This document shows positions 10,201-18,037 of a stretch of 53,551 bases of DNA, piece by piece. The position numbers and the translations under genes were made by a program. Each line of letters opens with the position of its first letter. The first letter of the stretch is position 1. Under the pieces are notes generated by a model, which was not told the DNA's origin, did no database searches, and saw only the letters and a program-made list of their open reading frames with translations. The stretch covers positions 1 to 53,551 of the forward strand of contig CAJXNL010000014.1 in NCBI GenBank assembly GCA_913057195.1. The letters run 5' to 3'. Origin of the DNA: an uncultured Wenzhouxiangella sp. (GTDB taxonomy: Bacteria > Pseudomonadota > Gammaproteobacteria > Xanthomonadales > Wenzhouxiangellaceae).

Positions 10201-10301
10201 AATCGATGATATGGCCGCGCCTGCGACGATCGCTCCGCCCGTTTGCCCGAGCCGCTGGCAGGGCCCGATGGTGGTGGCTTGGCGCCGGTGTGTGTGCTCA
10301 T
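7239..10301 (-). CDS. SNF2/RapA-family DNA translocase (DEAD/DEAH helicase)
   Basis: 1020 aa. The C-terminal half is a complete SNF2 motor: motif I DDMGLGKT at about 578-585, motif II DEAQ at about 677-680, LTGTPLEN (motif III), LISLKAGGVGLNL (motif V) and QATDRAHRIGQ near 948 (motif VI). The first 560 residues are a divergent, low-similarity region; the RapA N-terminal tudor-like domains are not evident and I cannot name what replaces them. No SWIM zinc motif is visible. Such bacterial SNF2 proteins remodel protein-nucleic acid complexes, some acting on RNA polymerase; the specific role here is unknown. ATG preceded by GGGGTG. Downstream gap of 77 nt to the phosphoesterase; upstream gap of 89 nt to the oxidase gene. 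Confidence 0.88.
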   Translation of the reverse strand: MSTHTGAKPPPSGPASGSGKRAERSSQARPYHRLVYRLCLSADQAHLSVCPVRAPLAGIIGAPAPFSPQRLIEDEAKARASTWISDLDRDVLHDLADRSAQLPGLVWFPLGLSSGELVRAMIDSKRAVLCMDCDAQSGEDEPQGLPLRLGEAMACQARWQLREDGAQTLIWSPRDSSAAQAGCVLPLNPPWWIDIDTGTTHPIEIEPKMAQALDYLAGEPLRASQVKPWSTQSVSQALPTPQAIERTEHSAESPTPVATMHNITIARAGRFVTLPAVSLSFDYGCTTVDWHSDRTTQTAPESAQSGAHRAVVWAIERDRDAEGASVEALEALGLLPLERIEGVDYQAPHHGVWVVADLGADEARWLAIQTTLSGWKKKGWRVSQSKALALSLVKPRRWYGELKTAQGDQFDLDLGVEIGGESHSLLPALMRYVEQASTAELKKLLSSSSARRGKKSPHLLLALDAQRRVQVPVWRVRAALTGLLDILDKRAEPTGALDLQHWRLRLPRSRLSDIGQAADGWQLRGDRDLTDLAQELQQFESIEPRPTPAALQATLRGYQQVGLAWLQFLRGFGFGGILADDMGLGKTIQTLAHILIEKAEKRAEKPTLVIAPTSLMFNWRREAERFAPSLNVCLWHGTQRKKKRQALARADVVLTSYPLIARDVNILKKHHWHLLILDEAQAIKNPRAGVSTAVRQLKANHRLCLTGTPLENHLGELWSLYDFLMPGLLGNREQFRRWFRQPIEKNHDRDRHALLAQRIRPFFLRRTKEAVAPELPQKTQIIRSVPLNPAQRRLYEAQRIQLHDKVRYALQHHGPERGRMVMLDALLKLRQICCDPRLLKDDEHKPPPSAKLALLMSLLPELINEGRRVLLFSQFVGMLDLIENEVAAEGIDYVRLTGQTKDREDVVERFQRSEAPLFLISLKAGGVGLNLTAADAVIHYDPWWNPAVEDQATDRAHRIGQDHKVFVYRLLTEDTVEQKVVAMQASKRALIDGLISGGGAVDLKAQDLEFLFQPLDADTH

Positions 10302-10390
10302 ACACCCCTAAGTTGGCATGACAAACCCCCATCATAACCCCAACCTTGGCCCCAGGGCGAGCCAGGTGGCGTTGGCCAGGCACCGGTGCG

Positions 10391-11815
10391 CTAGACCACT
10401 TTCCCGGGGTTAAACACGCCGTTTGGATCCAGGGCCTCTTTGAGCCGCCGCATCGCCCAGAGCTTGGCGGGGTCCCCTCGCTCGGCCAACGCCTGGCGGC
10501 GCAGCAACCCCACCCCGTGCTCCGCGGCCAACGCACCGCCGAACGCATCGACTTGATCAAACACATACTCAACAATCGCCGCCTCGTGTTCGACCAAGGC
10601 CTGGGGCTGGCCGGCGGGCGGGACGAGATTGAAGTGCAGGTTGCCATCGGCCAGGTGGCCAAACGCGCACAGGCGAACCCCAGGCACGCGGTCTTCGAGA
10701 CCGGCTTGGGTGTGCTCGATGAAGGCCCCAAACGCGGGGGTGGGCACAGAAATGTCGTGCTTGAGCGCGGTCCCCTCGACCTGCTGAGCATCCGAAATGC
10801 CCTCGCGAATCATCCACATCGTCTGCTCGTCACTTTGGCTCTGGGCGATCACCACGTCCAACACATCACCGGCCTCGTACGCGGCCATCAGCGTGCCCAT
10901 CAATCGATCCTCCAGTGGGGCTTCGGGGTCTGGGCTGTCAATGCCAATCAAGACCTGCCATGGACAGGCCTCATCCAAAACCGGGCGCGTGCTCAGACCC
11001 TGCTCGGCCCGGGCTTTGGCCACCAAATCAATCGCCAACGCGGGCATCAACTCAAACGCGCGAAGGTGATCGGCCAACGCCGAGCGCACCCGATCCAAAA
11101 GCGCCAGCGCCTGATCGACCGAGGCCACACCCACCCAAGCCGTGGCGCTGACTTTGGGCGCGGGGACCAGCGCCAAACTCGCGGCGGTGATCAGCCCCAA
11201 AGTGCCCTCGGAGCCGACCAAGAGGTCTTTCAATGAATAGCCCGTGTTGTCTTTTCTCACCTCACTTAAACCGTGCCAGATTTGGCCATCGGCCAGCACC
11301 GCCTCCAAGCCCAACACCTGGGCACGCGCGTTGCCATAGGCCACCGTCAACACCCCGCCGGCGTTGGTCGCCAAGATCCCCCCGATGGTCGCCGATTGAC
11401 TGGACGCCAAATCCACTGCCAACCGAAGCCCATGCTCCGCCGCCGCCGCTTGCGCCACCGACACGGGCACGCCCGCTTCGGCCACCATCAGGGCGGACGC
11501 CGCATCCACCCGACGGATGGCCGCCATGCGCCCAAACTGAACAATCACCTCAGACCGCTCACCTTGGGTCACCGCCCCACCGACCAAGCCGGTGTTGCCC
11601 CCTTGCGGCACCATCGCCACCCCTTGCGCGGTGCACGCTTGGACCATCGCCACCAAACACTCGGTCGAGGCGGGGCGAAGCACGGCCAACGCTTGGGAGC
11701 GATATCGCCCCCGCCACTCGCGCTCATAGGCCCCCAGATCATCGCGCTCGGGGCGCAGCACGCTGCCTGCGCCCAGACGCTGCTCGAGCTCGTCCAACCA
11801 ATCAGTCGAGGGCAT
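10391..11815 (-). CDS. FAD-linked oxidase of the D-2-hydroxyacid dehydrogenase (GlcD/D2HGDH) type
   Basis: 474 aa from the ATG at 11815, chosen because GAGG lies 6 nt before it; an in-frame GTG at 11827 is less likely. PP-loop FAD-binding domain with PQGGNTGLVGG (70-80) and SATIGGILATNAGG; the C-terminal FAD-oxidase domain contains GHLADGNLHFN (about 383-393), EHGVG and the end signature DPNGVFNPGKV. This architecture is shared by glycolate oxidase GlcD, D-lactate dehydrogenase and D-2-hydroxyglutarate dehydrogenase. The GHxxDGNLH histidines bind the divalent metal that holds the hydroxyacid. Which substrate is used cannot be decided here. The start overlaps the pepQ stop by 14 nt, so the two genes form one transcription unit. 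Confidence 0.86.
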   Translation of the reverse strand: MPSTDWLDELEQRLGAGSVLRPERDDLGAYEREWRGRYRSQALAVLRPASTECLVAMVQACTAQGVAMVPQGGNTGLVGGAVTQGERSEVIVQFGRMAAIRRVDAASALMVAEAGVPVSVAQAAAAEHGLRLAVDLASSQSATIGGILATNAGGVLTVAYGNARAQVLGLEAVLADGQIWHGLSEVRKDNTGYSLKDLLVGSEGTLGLITAASLALVPAPKVSATAWVGVASVDQALALLDRVRSALADHLRAFELMPALAIDLVAKARAEQGLSTRPVLDEACPWQVLIGIDSPDPEAPLEDRLMGTLMAAYEAGDVLDVVIAQSQSDEQTMWMIREGISDAQQVEGTALKHDISVPTPAFGAFIEHTQAGLEDRVPGVRLCAFGHLADGNLHFNLVPPAGQPQALVEHEAAIVEYVFDQVDAFGGALAAEHGVGLLRRQALAERGDPAKLWAMRRLKEALDPNGVFNPGKVV

Positions 11816-13133
11816 CGAACGCCTCACGCGTGAGGTTCACCGGACCCGATGGGGTGATGTGAACGTTGTCTTCAATGCGTATCCCGCCAAACGGGGTCAG
11901 CGCCTCCACCAGTGCCCAATCGATCTGCGCCCCCGCCGGCGCTGCTTTCAAGTCACTGAGCAACATGGGAATGAAATACAGGCCCGGCTCGATGGTCACC
12001 ACATGCCCGGCCTCGAGCACCCGTGTCAATCGAAGCATGGGGTCAGTTGCAGGCGGTGGCGCGGCTTGGCCCTCGGGCGACACCAACCCCGCCACATCGT
12101 GCACCTGCGTGCCCAAAAAATGCCCCAAGCCGTGCGGAAAAAACGTCCTGGTGATGCCCGACTCGACCAGGGCATCGGCCGATCCAGAGGCCAGCCCCGC
12201 TTGGCGCAGGATCTCAGCGATGCCTCGGTGGGCCTGGTGGTGCATGTCAACAAACGAATGGCCCACTTGGGCACTGACACACAGGCGCCGCTGCAAATGA
12301 TCCATGGCGTCCACCAATCCTTGAAAAATCCCCCCAGCCTCAGAGGCCACAGGGCCGACGTGGGTGCGGGTCACGTCGCTGGCATACCCAGCAACATCGG
12401 CCCCCGCATCCAGCAAAAACGTCCGCGCCTGTTGCGGCCGTTCGGTTTGGCGGTGTTGATAGTGCAACGTCGCCGCGTGCGCGTTGAGCGCCACAATCCC
12501 ATCGTAGGGCAGCGTTGCAGGGTCTGCGTTTAATCCCCGGATGTAGGCTTGAAAGATCTCAAGCTCACTGTGACCGGCCAAAAAGGCCTCGCGTGCGGCT
12601 TGGTGGCCGCGCGCGGCTTGGCCGTTCGCCAGAAAAATTTGTCGGCACTCATAGTCGCTCTTGCGGGTCCGATCGTCGTCCAATGCCTGGAGCAGCTTGG
12701 GTGGATTGATGGCCATGTGCTCACCCAGGCCCGCCAAGTGCGCCTCATCCCCGATCGCGGCGGTCGCCTCAACGCGGGCCAAGCGCCCCATCCACTCGTC
12801 GGCCGTTTTGACGATGCGCACATCAAACTGATCGGCCCACCATGCCTCTGGCGGCGCCGGCGGCGAATGCCAGAAATCATCGGGTTGCAGATACCACAAG
12901 AGGGGCTGCTGACCAGCGTGGCATTCCAGCATGCAGTCGGGCGCGTAGGGCAAAGGCAACCACGCGGTGAAATGCCCATGCGCGCGAAACGGCATCGCCC
13001 GGTCATCGAAGCGCGGATAAGCCACCCGGCCTGAGTGAATGAACAACACATCAAACCCCGTCTCATTCAATAGATGATCCAGCCGGTCGCGCTTGTGGCG
13101 AATGTGGGCGGCGTACAGCGCGTGATCGCTCAT
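11802..13133 (-). CDS. pepQ: Xaa-Pro dipeptidase (prolidase) PepQ
   Basis: 443 aa, equal to E. coli PepQ. Pita-bread metallopeptidase fold with all five metal ligands visible: D242 and D253 (LDAGADVAGYASDVTRTH), H338 (HGLGHFLG), E382 (IEPG) and E421 (IRIEDN). The enzyme hydrolyses dipeptides with C-terminal proline, using two Mn2+ ions. SD GGAG lies 8 nt before the ATG. A TACAAT -10-like element at 13173-13168 lies upstream, without a good -35. It leads a minus-strand unit with the FAD oxidase and is divergent from cysS. Confidence 0.93.
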   Translation of the reverse strand: MSDHALYAAHIRHKRDRLDHLLNETGFDVLFIHSGRVAYPRFDDRAMPFRAHGHFTAWLPLPYAPDCMLECHAGQQPLLWYLQPDDFWHSPPAPPEAWWADQFDVRIVKTADEWMGRLARVEATAAIGDEAHLAGLGEHMAINPPKLLQALDDDRTRKSDYECRQIFLANGQAARGHQAAREAFLAGHSELEIFQAYIRGLNADPATLPYDGIVALNAHAATLHYQHRQTERPQQARTFLLDAGADVAGYASDVTRTHVGPVASEAGGIFQGLVDAMDHLQRRLCVSAQVGHSFVDMHHQAHRGIAEILRQAGLASGSADALVESGITRTFFPHGLGHFLGTQVHDVAGLVSPEGQAAPPPATDPMLRLTRVLEAGHVVTIEPGLYFIPMLLSDLKAAPAGAQIDWALVEALTPFGGIRIEDNVHITPSGPVNLTREAFDALD

Positions 13134-13233
13134 TAAAAACTCCGGATTTCAGTTACACTGGGCATTCATTGTAGCTTGATAGCCTGCTTGGACAGCGGCC
13201 TGAATTGATCCCAGCCGCGCGCTTAGACAAACC

Positions 13234-14628
13234 ATGACCATCTCACTGTACAACACGCTGACGCGTCAAAAAGAGACCTTCGTCCCGAAAGATCCCCAGC
13301 GGGTGACGATGTATGCCTGCGGGCCGACGGTTTATCACTACGCCCACATTGGCAATGCGCGACCGGCGGTGGTGTTTGATCTGCTGTATCGATTGCTCTT
13401 GGGCCAATTCAAGGAGGTGGTGTATGCCAGAAACATCACCGATGTTGATGACAAGATCAACCAAGCCGCCGAGGATCAAGGCGTGGATATCGCCACGATT
13501 GCTCAGCGTTACGCCGATGCCTATCACGCTGACATGGCCGCCCTCGGGGTCGCGCCGCCAACGATTGAGCCGCGCGCGACCGATCACATGGGCGAGATCA
13601 TCGCCATGATTGAGCAATTGATCGACAAAGGTGCGGCCTACGTGGCCGAGGGTCACGTGCTCTTTTCGGTGAGCACTTTTAACGACTACGGCCGATTGTC
13701 CGGTCGCGATCGGCGCGAAATGCTGGCGGGCGCGCGCGTTGATGTGGCCCCCTATAAAAAAGACCCTGGGGATTTTGTGCTGTGGAAGCCCGCCAAAGAC
13801 AATGAGCCAGGCTGGCCCAGTCCGTGGGGTCGGGGCCGGCCGGGGTGGCACATCGAGTGCTCGGCGATGAGCGCGCATCATCTGGGCGAAGTCATCGATA
13901 TCCACGCCGGCGGTCAAGACTTGATCTTTCCTCACCATGAAAATGAGATCGCCCAATCGCGCTGCGCCCACGGCACCGACCACTTCGCCCGCTACTGGTT
14001 GCATAACGGCTTTGTCACAGTCGATGGCAAAAAAATGTCCAAGTCGCTGGGCAATGTCTTGACTGTCCATGCGCTATTGAAAGACTGGCCCGGTGAGGTG
14101 CTTCGCTATGTGCTGCTGACCGCCCATTATCGCCAGCCCTTGGACTGGTCGGACAAGGTGGTCAAACAAGCCCAAACCAATCTCGATCGCCTCTACCAAC
14201 GCCTGGCCGACCATGGTCCCATCACCCCTCACTCAGGGGCGATCGACCCCGATCGGGTGGATGCTGGCGTGCTGGCCGCTTTAGAAGACGACTTGAACAC
14301 CCCCACCGCTTTGGCCGCCCTCAACCAACTGGCCAAGTCCATTGACCAGGCCGAGCCCGCCGATCAACCGAAGCTGGCGCAGCGGTTGGCCGACAGCGGT
14401 CACGCCTTGGGGCTGTTGCAAACACCGCCGGCCACCTGGCTGGCCCAGCGGCAAAACGAAGTGGCCATGAGCGAGTCGGCCATCGCCGCCAAGATCGAGG
14501 CGAGAAACGCCGCCCGCGCGGACAAAGACTTTGCCCGGGCCGATGCCATCCGCGATGAACTGGCCGCCGCGGGCATTGTCATTCAAGATGGACCCGAAGG
14601 CACGACCTGGGAGGCCGCGAAACGATGA
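13234..14628 (+). CDS. cysS: Cysteinyl-tRNA synthetase
   Basis: 464 aa, usual length. Class I synthetase signatures: HIGN (38-41) for HIGH and KMSKS (267-271). Zinc ligands of CysRS are present: C29 (CGPTVY), the Cys of WHIECSAMS, and the His/Glu of FPHHENE. It charges tRNA-Cys with cysteine. The ATG has no obvious SD (preceded by acaaacc). Its stop overlaps the sufE start by 4 nt (ATGA), an arrangement that couples cysteine charging with cysteine-derived sulfur transfer. Confidence 0.97.
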   Translation: MTISLYNTLTRQKETFVPKDPQRVTMYACGPTVYHYAHIGNARPAVVFDLLYRLLLGQFKEVVYARNITDVDDKINQAAEDQGVDIATIAQRYADAYHADMAALGVAPPTIEPRATDHMGEIIAMIEQLIDKGAAYVAEGHVLFSVSTFNDYGRLSGRDRREMLAGARVDVAPYKKDPGDFVLWKPAKDNEPGWPSPWGRGRPGWHIECSAMSAHHLGEVIDIHAGGQDLIFPHHENEIAQSRCAHGTDHFARYWLHNGFVTVDGKKMSKSLGNVLTVHALLKDWPGEVLRYVLLTAHYRQPLDWSDKVVKQAQTNLDRLYQRLADHGPITPHSGAIDPDRVDAGVLAALEDDLNTPTALAALNQLAKSIDQAEPADQPKLAQRLADSGHALGLLQTPPATWLAQRQNEVAMSESAIAAKIEARNAARADKDFARADAIRDELAAAGIVIQDGPEGTTWEAAKR

Positions 14629-15074
14629 GCCAAGACCCCAAAGCCACGCAAGCTGACATCATCGCCGAGTTTGAGTTTTTTGATGATTGGATGGACAAAT
14701 ACCAGCATCTGATCGACTTGGGCCGGCAGATGCCCCCCTTTCCCGACGCGCTCAAAACCGATGACAACATTCTTAAAGGCTGCCAATCCAACGTGTGGTT
14801 TGTCTCAACAGGCGATCGTGATGAGCTGGCGTTTCAGGCGACCTCGGATGCGGCCATCGTCTCAGGCTTGATTGCGCTGCTGCTCAAAATCTACTCCGGT
14901 GCCAGCGCGCAAGCGATTGTCGACACCCCGGCTGACTTCATTGACGCCATTGGGTTGAGCCAGCACTTATCGGCCACCCGAGCCAATGGCCTCTCGGCCA
15001 TGCTCGAGCGCATCCAGGCGACCGCGCGCTCAGCACTTGCCGCCGAGGGCCCCTCTCCCGATCGGGCGTCTTAA
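14625..15074 (+). CDS. sufE: Cysteine desulfuration protein SufE
   Basis: 149 aa; family about 138. The sulfur-accepting cysteine is C53 in [10 protein letters not shown], equivalent to C51 of E. coli SufE. SufE accepts persulfide sulfur from the desulfurase SufS and passes it to the scaffold SufBCD. No sufS or sufBCD lies in the window, so this copy is detached from a suf operon; CsdE is the closest alternative name, but no csdA is nearby either. Translationally coupled to cysS. Confidence 0.9.
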   Translation: MSQDPKATQADIIAEFEFFDDWMDKYQHLIDLGRQMPPFPDALKTDDNILKGCQSNVWFVSTGDRDELAFQATSDAAIVSGLIALLLKIYSGASAQAIVDTPADFIDAIGLSQHLSATRANGLSAMLERIQATARSALAAEGPSPDRAS

Positions 15075-15086
15075 AAGCCGGCTGGA

Positions 15087-16079
15087 CTACCGGTCGGCGC
15101 GCTCCAATACGCTCAAGGCCACCCGACGGTTTTGTTGGCGGTTGGCCCTTGAGGTGTTCGCCACTGCCGGACTCGACTCGCCATAGGCGCGCACTTCCAG
15201 CCGACGCGCGGCCACGCCTTGGTCGGTGAGGTGTTCAAACACCGCTTGAGCGCGCTGTCTGGACAGGTTTTCGTTGTAGGCCTCTGAGCCGATGTCGCAG
15301 GTGTGTCCACCCACTTCGATCAGCACCAGCTCGTTGTGCGCTTTGAGCACCTCGGCCGCCTCGTTCAGCGTCTGGGTGGCTTCAGGTTTCAGGGCATGCG
15401 AGTCAAACTCAAACAGCACCATGGCATTGAACTCAAACAGCGGCTCAGGCTCCGGCGTGGGCTGAACCACCGGTGCGCGCTGTGCGACAGGCTGTGGCTT
15501 GGGTTGCGATCCAAAGTGATACACCAGTGACGCTTGCACCATCAGATCGTCAAACCCTGAGCTTTGATCAAACGTCGCTCGGTCATTGTCGTGGCGCCAT
15601 GCCGCCTCAATGCGCGTCGATAGTTTTTCAGAGTAGCGATGCGACACCCCCACGCCGGCTGTGGCATAAACGTCGCGGCCTTGGTCAAAACCGTTGTCGT
15701 GCTCTTGAAGCCCCGCACCCAACATCAGATACGGGCGGGTGGCGTGGTCAGGCCGAAAATAATAGCGGCCCACCACGCCATAGCCCAACTGGCGGGTCTC
15801 GGCCACGCCGGTGGGCGTTGGACGATCAAAATCCATGCTGTAGCGGTCAATTTGGACATCGATGCCAATGTGATCGGTGAGCATTCGCCCAAAGCTCAAT
15901 CCATAGATCAAGTGCCCGCTGCCATCGACCTCACGCTTGCTGTCTTCCCAAACCAACCCAGAGGAGATGCCCACATACCAGCGCGTGTCCGGCGCGTTGT
16001 TGGCCTGCGGTTGTGCCATGGCTGAGGTGGCGATCGATGTCGCAGCAACCAAAGCACCCAGAAGATTTCTTTTCAACAT
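15087..16079 (-). CDS. OmpA-family outer-membrane protein
   Basis: 330 aa from the ATG at 16079. This start is preferred over the ATG 9 nt upstream (16088), because the SD AAGGA would abut the upstream one but is properly spaced for this one. Signal peptide 1-22 (ATSAMA). Residues 30-185 form an eight-strand-type beta-barrel with alternating aromatics, ending in YHFGS. A Pro-rich linker (QPKPQPV... PTPEPEP) leads to the C-terminal OmpA/Pal domain with FEFDSHALKPEA, VGGHTCDIGSEAYNENLSRQRA and NRRVAL, the peptidoglycan-binding region. It tethers the outer membrane to the wall; a pore role is possible. Three 17-bp tandem repeats lie directly upstream. Confidence 0.9.
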   Translation of the reverse strand: MLKRNLLGALVAATSIATSAMAQPQANNAPDTRWYVGISSGLVWEDSKREVDGSGHLIYGLSFGRMLTDHIGIDVQIDRYSMDFDRPTPTGVAETRQLGYGVVGRYYFRPDHATRPYLMLGAGLQEHDNGFDQGRDVYATAGVGVSHRYSEKLSTRIEAAWRHDNDRATFDQSSGFDDLMVQASLVYHFGSQPKPQPVAQRAPVVQPTPEPEPLFEFNAMVLFEFDSHALKPEATQTLNEAAEVLKAHNELVLIEVGGHTCDIGSEAYNENLSRQRAQAVFEHLTDQGVAARRLEVRAYGESSPAVANTSRANRQQNRRVALSVLERADR

Positions 16080-16100
16080 GCACTGCATCCTTAAATTTAT

Positions 16101-16151
16101 GGGGCCTCAAGATCAACGGGGCCTTAAGATCAATGGGGCTCTAAGATCAAT
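16101..16151. repeat. Three tandem 17-bp repeats upstream of the OmpA-family gene
   Basis: Copies at 16101-16117 (GGGGCCTCAAGATCAAC), 16118-16134 (GGGGCCTTAAGATCAAT) and 16135-16151 (GGGGCTCTAAGATCAAT) abut without spacers. Copies differ by 2-4 bases. Each has one GATC. They end 22 nt before the OmpA-family ATG region, in its leader or promoter, and 71 nt after the dksA stop. Confidence 0.9.
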
Positions 16152-16222
16152 TGAATGAAAACCGGTGGAGCGCCCCGCCGCGCGTCCGTCCCGGCGTGAG
16201 GCATTGGGCATTGAGCGAGACG

Positions 16223-16657
16223 TCAGCGGCTGTCTTTCATTTGCTTTTGCTTCAACTCCCAACGCTCTTGGGCATCCAAGCACAACGTTGCAATCGGGCG
16301 CGCCTCTAGGCGAGACAAACCGATTTCTTCGCCGGTCTCCTCACAATAGCCATAGGTGTTTTCATCCACCCGCGCCAGCGCCTGATCAATTTTGTTCAAC
16401 AGCTTTCGATATCGATCACGGGTCCGAAGTTCCAATGAATTTTCCGTTTCTCGACTGGCCCGCTCCGCCTCATCGCCAACATCGCGAACCTCGCGCCGCA
16501 AGTTGTCGATCGTTTCTTGTGATTCTGCGATCAGATCATCGCGCCATTGCAAAAGTTTTTGGCGAAAGTACTCCAAGTGCTTTGGGCACATGTACTTTTC
16601 ACTTTCTTTTGGCTTATACCCCTTGGGGAGCTTGACTGGTTTTTTAGCTGTGGCCAT
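16223..16657 (-). CDS. dksA: RNA polymerase-binding transcription factor DksA, two-cysteine type
   Basis: 144 aa (E. coli 151). The coiled coil (about 30-100) bears the acidic tip D59 and D62 (RDVGDEAERA), equivalent to D71/D74 that reach the polymerase secondary channel. The C-terminal zinc-finger region reads C105-EE-T108 and C126-LD-A129, so only one Cys of each pair remains, as in zinc-independent DksA variants. DksA with ppGpp represses rRNA promoters and activates amino-acid promoters. It is divergent from yidD, 88 nt apart, and 143 nt upstream of the OmpA-family gene. Confidence 0.93.
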   Translation of the reverse strand: MATAKKPVKLPKGYKPKESEKYMCPKHLEYFRQKLLQWRDDLIAESQETIDNLRREVRDVGDEAERASRETENSLELRTRDRYRKLLNKIDQALARVDENTYGYCEETGEEIGLSRLEARPIATLCLDAQERWELKQKQMKDSR

Positions 16658-16710
16658 TCAATCTCTCAACCTCTTGATAACGTCAGTGACTCGAAACAGC
16701 ATCCGAATCC

Positions 16711-16739
16711 TTGTTTGGAGCCGACCGATTATATATCCT
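16711..16739 (+). promoter_or_regulatory. Candidate yidD promoter, leaderless spacing
   Basis: -35 TTGTTT (16711-16716), 17-bp spacer, -10 TATCCT (16734-16739). The yidD ATG begins 6 nt after the -10, so transcription should start at or next to the start codon. No SD is present, consistent with a leaderless message. Confidence 0.45.
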
Positions 16740-16758
16740 TTGAGCATGTCCCTGACAA
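16728..16758 (-). promoter_or_regulatory. Candidate dksA promoter, overlapping the yidD start
   Basis: On the minus strand, -35 TTGTCA (16758-16753) lies inside the first yidD codons; -10 is TATATA (16735-16730, spacer 17) or TATAAT (16733-16728, spacer 19). It shares its AT-rich core with the yidD promoter on the other strand, so the two may exclude each other. Confidence 0.5.
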
Positions 16759-16979
16759 GTCTTCTGCAAGGATTCATAAAAGCGTATCGCTACCTGCTCT
16801 CACCGTGGATCGGTGGGCAATGCCGCTTCAGCCCCACATGTTCGGTCTATGCCGAGCAGGCCATCGAGCTGTACGGCCCTTGGCGAGGAAGCTGGTTGGC
16901 CATGAAGCGACTCGCGCGCTGCCACCCGTTGTGTTCAGGCGGCGAGGATCCGGTGCCCGGGAATGAAGACGCGCCCTAA
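16746..16979 (+). CDS. yidD: Membrane protein insertion efficiency factor YidD
   Basis: 77 aa, typical size. The family core is visible: amphipathic N-terminus (FIKAYRYLLSPW), QCRFSPTCSVYAEQAIELYG and CHPLCSGG with conserved cysteines. YidD lies at the inner face of the cytoplasmic membrane and assists YidC-mediated insertion. The start is the ATG at 16746: the longer open frame upstream has no family similarity and covers dksA in antisense. The gene normally sits between rnpA and yidC next to rpmH; here it stands alone beside dksA, with an alpha/beta hydrolase gene 9 nt downstream. Confidence 0.93.
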   Translation: MSLTSLLQGFIKAYRYLLSPWIGGQCRFSPTCSVYAEQAIELYGPWRGSWLAMKRLARCHPLCSGGEDPVPGNEDAP

Positions 16980-16987
16980 CTTGGCGT

Positions 16988-18037
16988 ATGCTGATCCTAA
17001 CGCCAAGACTTGATCAGGGGGCTGACACGGCCATGGACACTGTCGCTGCGCCGGTGACCACACTGGCAACCATTGAATCCATTCTGCCAAGCGCTCCGGG
17101 TTTGATCACCGCAGCACTTTTGCTGATCATCGCCGCTGTGCTGTGGTTTGTCTGCCCTGGACCCCTGGGGCGATTGGCGCAGTGGGCAGAACGTCGGCGG
17201 GGTGGCTTGACAGTGCGCCGCGCCCGCCACGATGGCGTCAGCTGGCATTGGCTTGAAGGCGGCCAAGGCGAACCCCTCGTGCTTTTGCATGGCTTCAACG
17301 GTGACGCCCATCACTTTGCCCGCGCCGCGCGCCATTTGGGTCAACACTTCCGACTCATCGCCCCTGACATCCCCGGTTTTGGTGAAACCCGGCTGAGCCA
17401 ACCCATCTCGCACCGCATCGAAGACATCGCCCAACGGCTCCTGGCTTGGCTTGATCATCAACAGGTGGACACATTTTATTTGGGCGGCAATTCCATGGGC
17501 GGCTACATTGCCATGGCGATGGCCCAACAAGCGCCCGAGCGCGTGCGTGCGCTTTGGCTGCTGGCCCCTGGGGGCGTGCATCAAGCGCCACTGTCTCCGG
17601 TGCTTCAGGAGGTCGCTGAGGATCGGCACAACCCGTTGGTGGTGCGCAACAGGCAAGATTTCGAAGTGCTTTTGGACTATTGCTTTGTCCAACGGCCTTG
17701 GATGCCCGGGCCGCTGATTCGTCACTTGGCCCACCGGGCCCATCGAACCTGCGAGCAAAGCCTGGTGATTTTTGATGCCATGCTGCATGACTCACCGCCC
17801 CTGGAACAGCTCGCCGATGGGCTGACCACGCCCGCCTTAATTTATTGGGGACAAGACGATCAGGTGCTCCACCCGCAAGGCGCAGCCATCATTGAAGGCT
17901 TGATGCCCCACGCGCACCGCATTGTGGTCTCAGGCATGGGTCACCTTCCGATGATTGAATCCCCTCGCGCCAGCGCTGAGGCCTGGCTGGCGTTCACCGA
18001 GCAGCTCGCACGCGAGCGTGACGGGGCACCCGCTTAG
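16988..18037 (+). CDS. Membrane-anchored alpha/beta hydrolase (lipase/esterase-like)
   Basis: 349 aa from ATG 16988; an ATG at 17033 is an alternative. A single hydrophobic segment at about 36-56 anchors the N-terminus. The hydrolase fold carries LLHGFNG (99-105, oxyanion hole region), nucleophile elbow GNSMGG with S169, acid D290 or D291 (YWGQDD) and H319 (GMGHLP), a complete catalytic triad. The arrangement, with an N-terminal anchor, resembles bacterial family V lipases, but the acyl substrate cannot be fixed. It follows yidD by 9 nt on the same strand and its 3' end overlaps the convergent kdkA by 4 nt. Confidence 0.85.
   Translation: MLILTPRLDQGADTAMDTVAAPVTTLATIESILPSAPGLITAALLLIIAAVLWFVCPGPLGRLAQWAERRRGGLTVRRARHDGVSWHWLEGGQGEPLVLLHGFNGDAHHFARAARHLGQHFRLIAPDIPGFGETRLSQPISHRIEDIAQRLLAWLDHQQVDTFYLGGNSMGGYIAMAMAQQAPERVRALWLLAPGGVHQAPLSPVLQEVAEDRHNPLVVRNRQDFEVLLDYCFVQRPWMPGPLIRHLAHRAHRTCEQSLVIFDAMLHDSPPLEQLADGLTTPALIYWGQDDQVLHPQGAAIIEGLMPHAHRIVVSGMGHLPMIESPRASAEAWLAFTEQLARERDGAPA

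Noticed and set aside
13134-13233. Small gene or riboswitch between pepQ and cysS
   Set aside because: 100 nt with only a weak -10 for pepQ; no ORF, T-box or stable structure found.
16101-16151. CRISPR-like direct repeats
   Set aside because: Only three copies of 17 bp with no spacers; not a CRISPR array.
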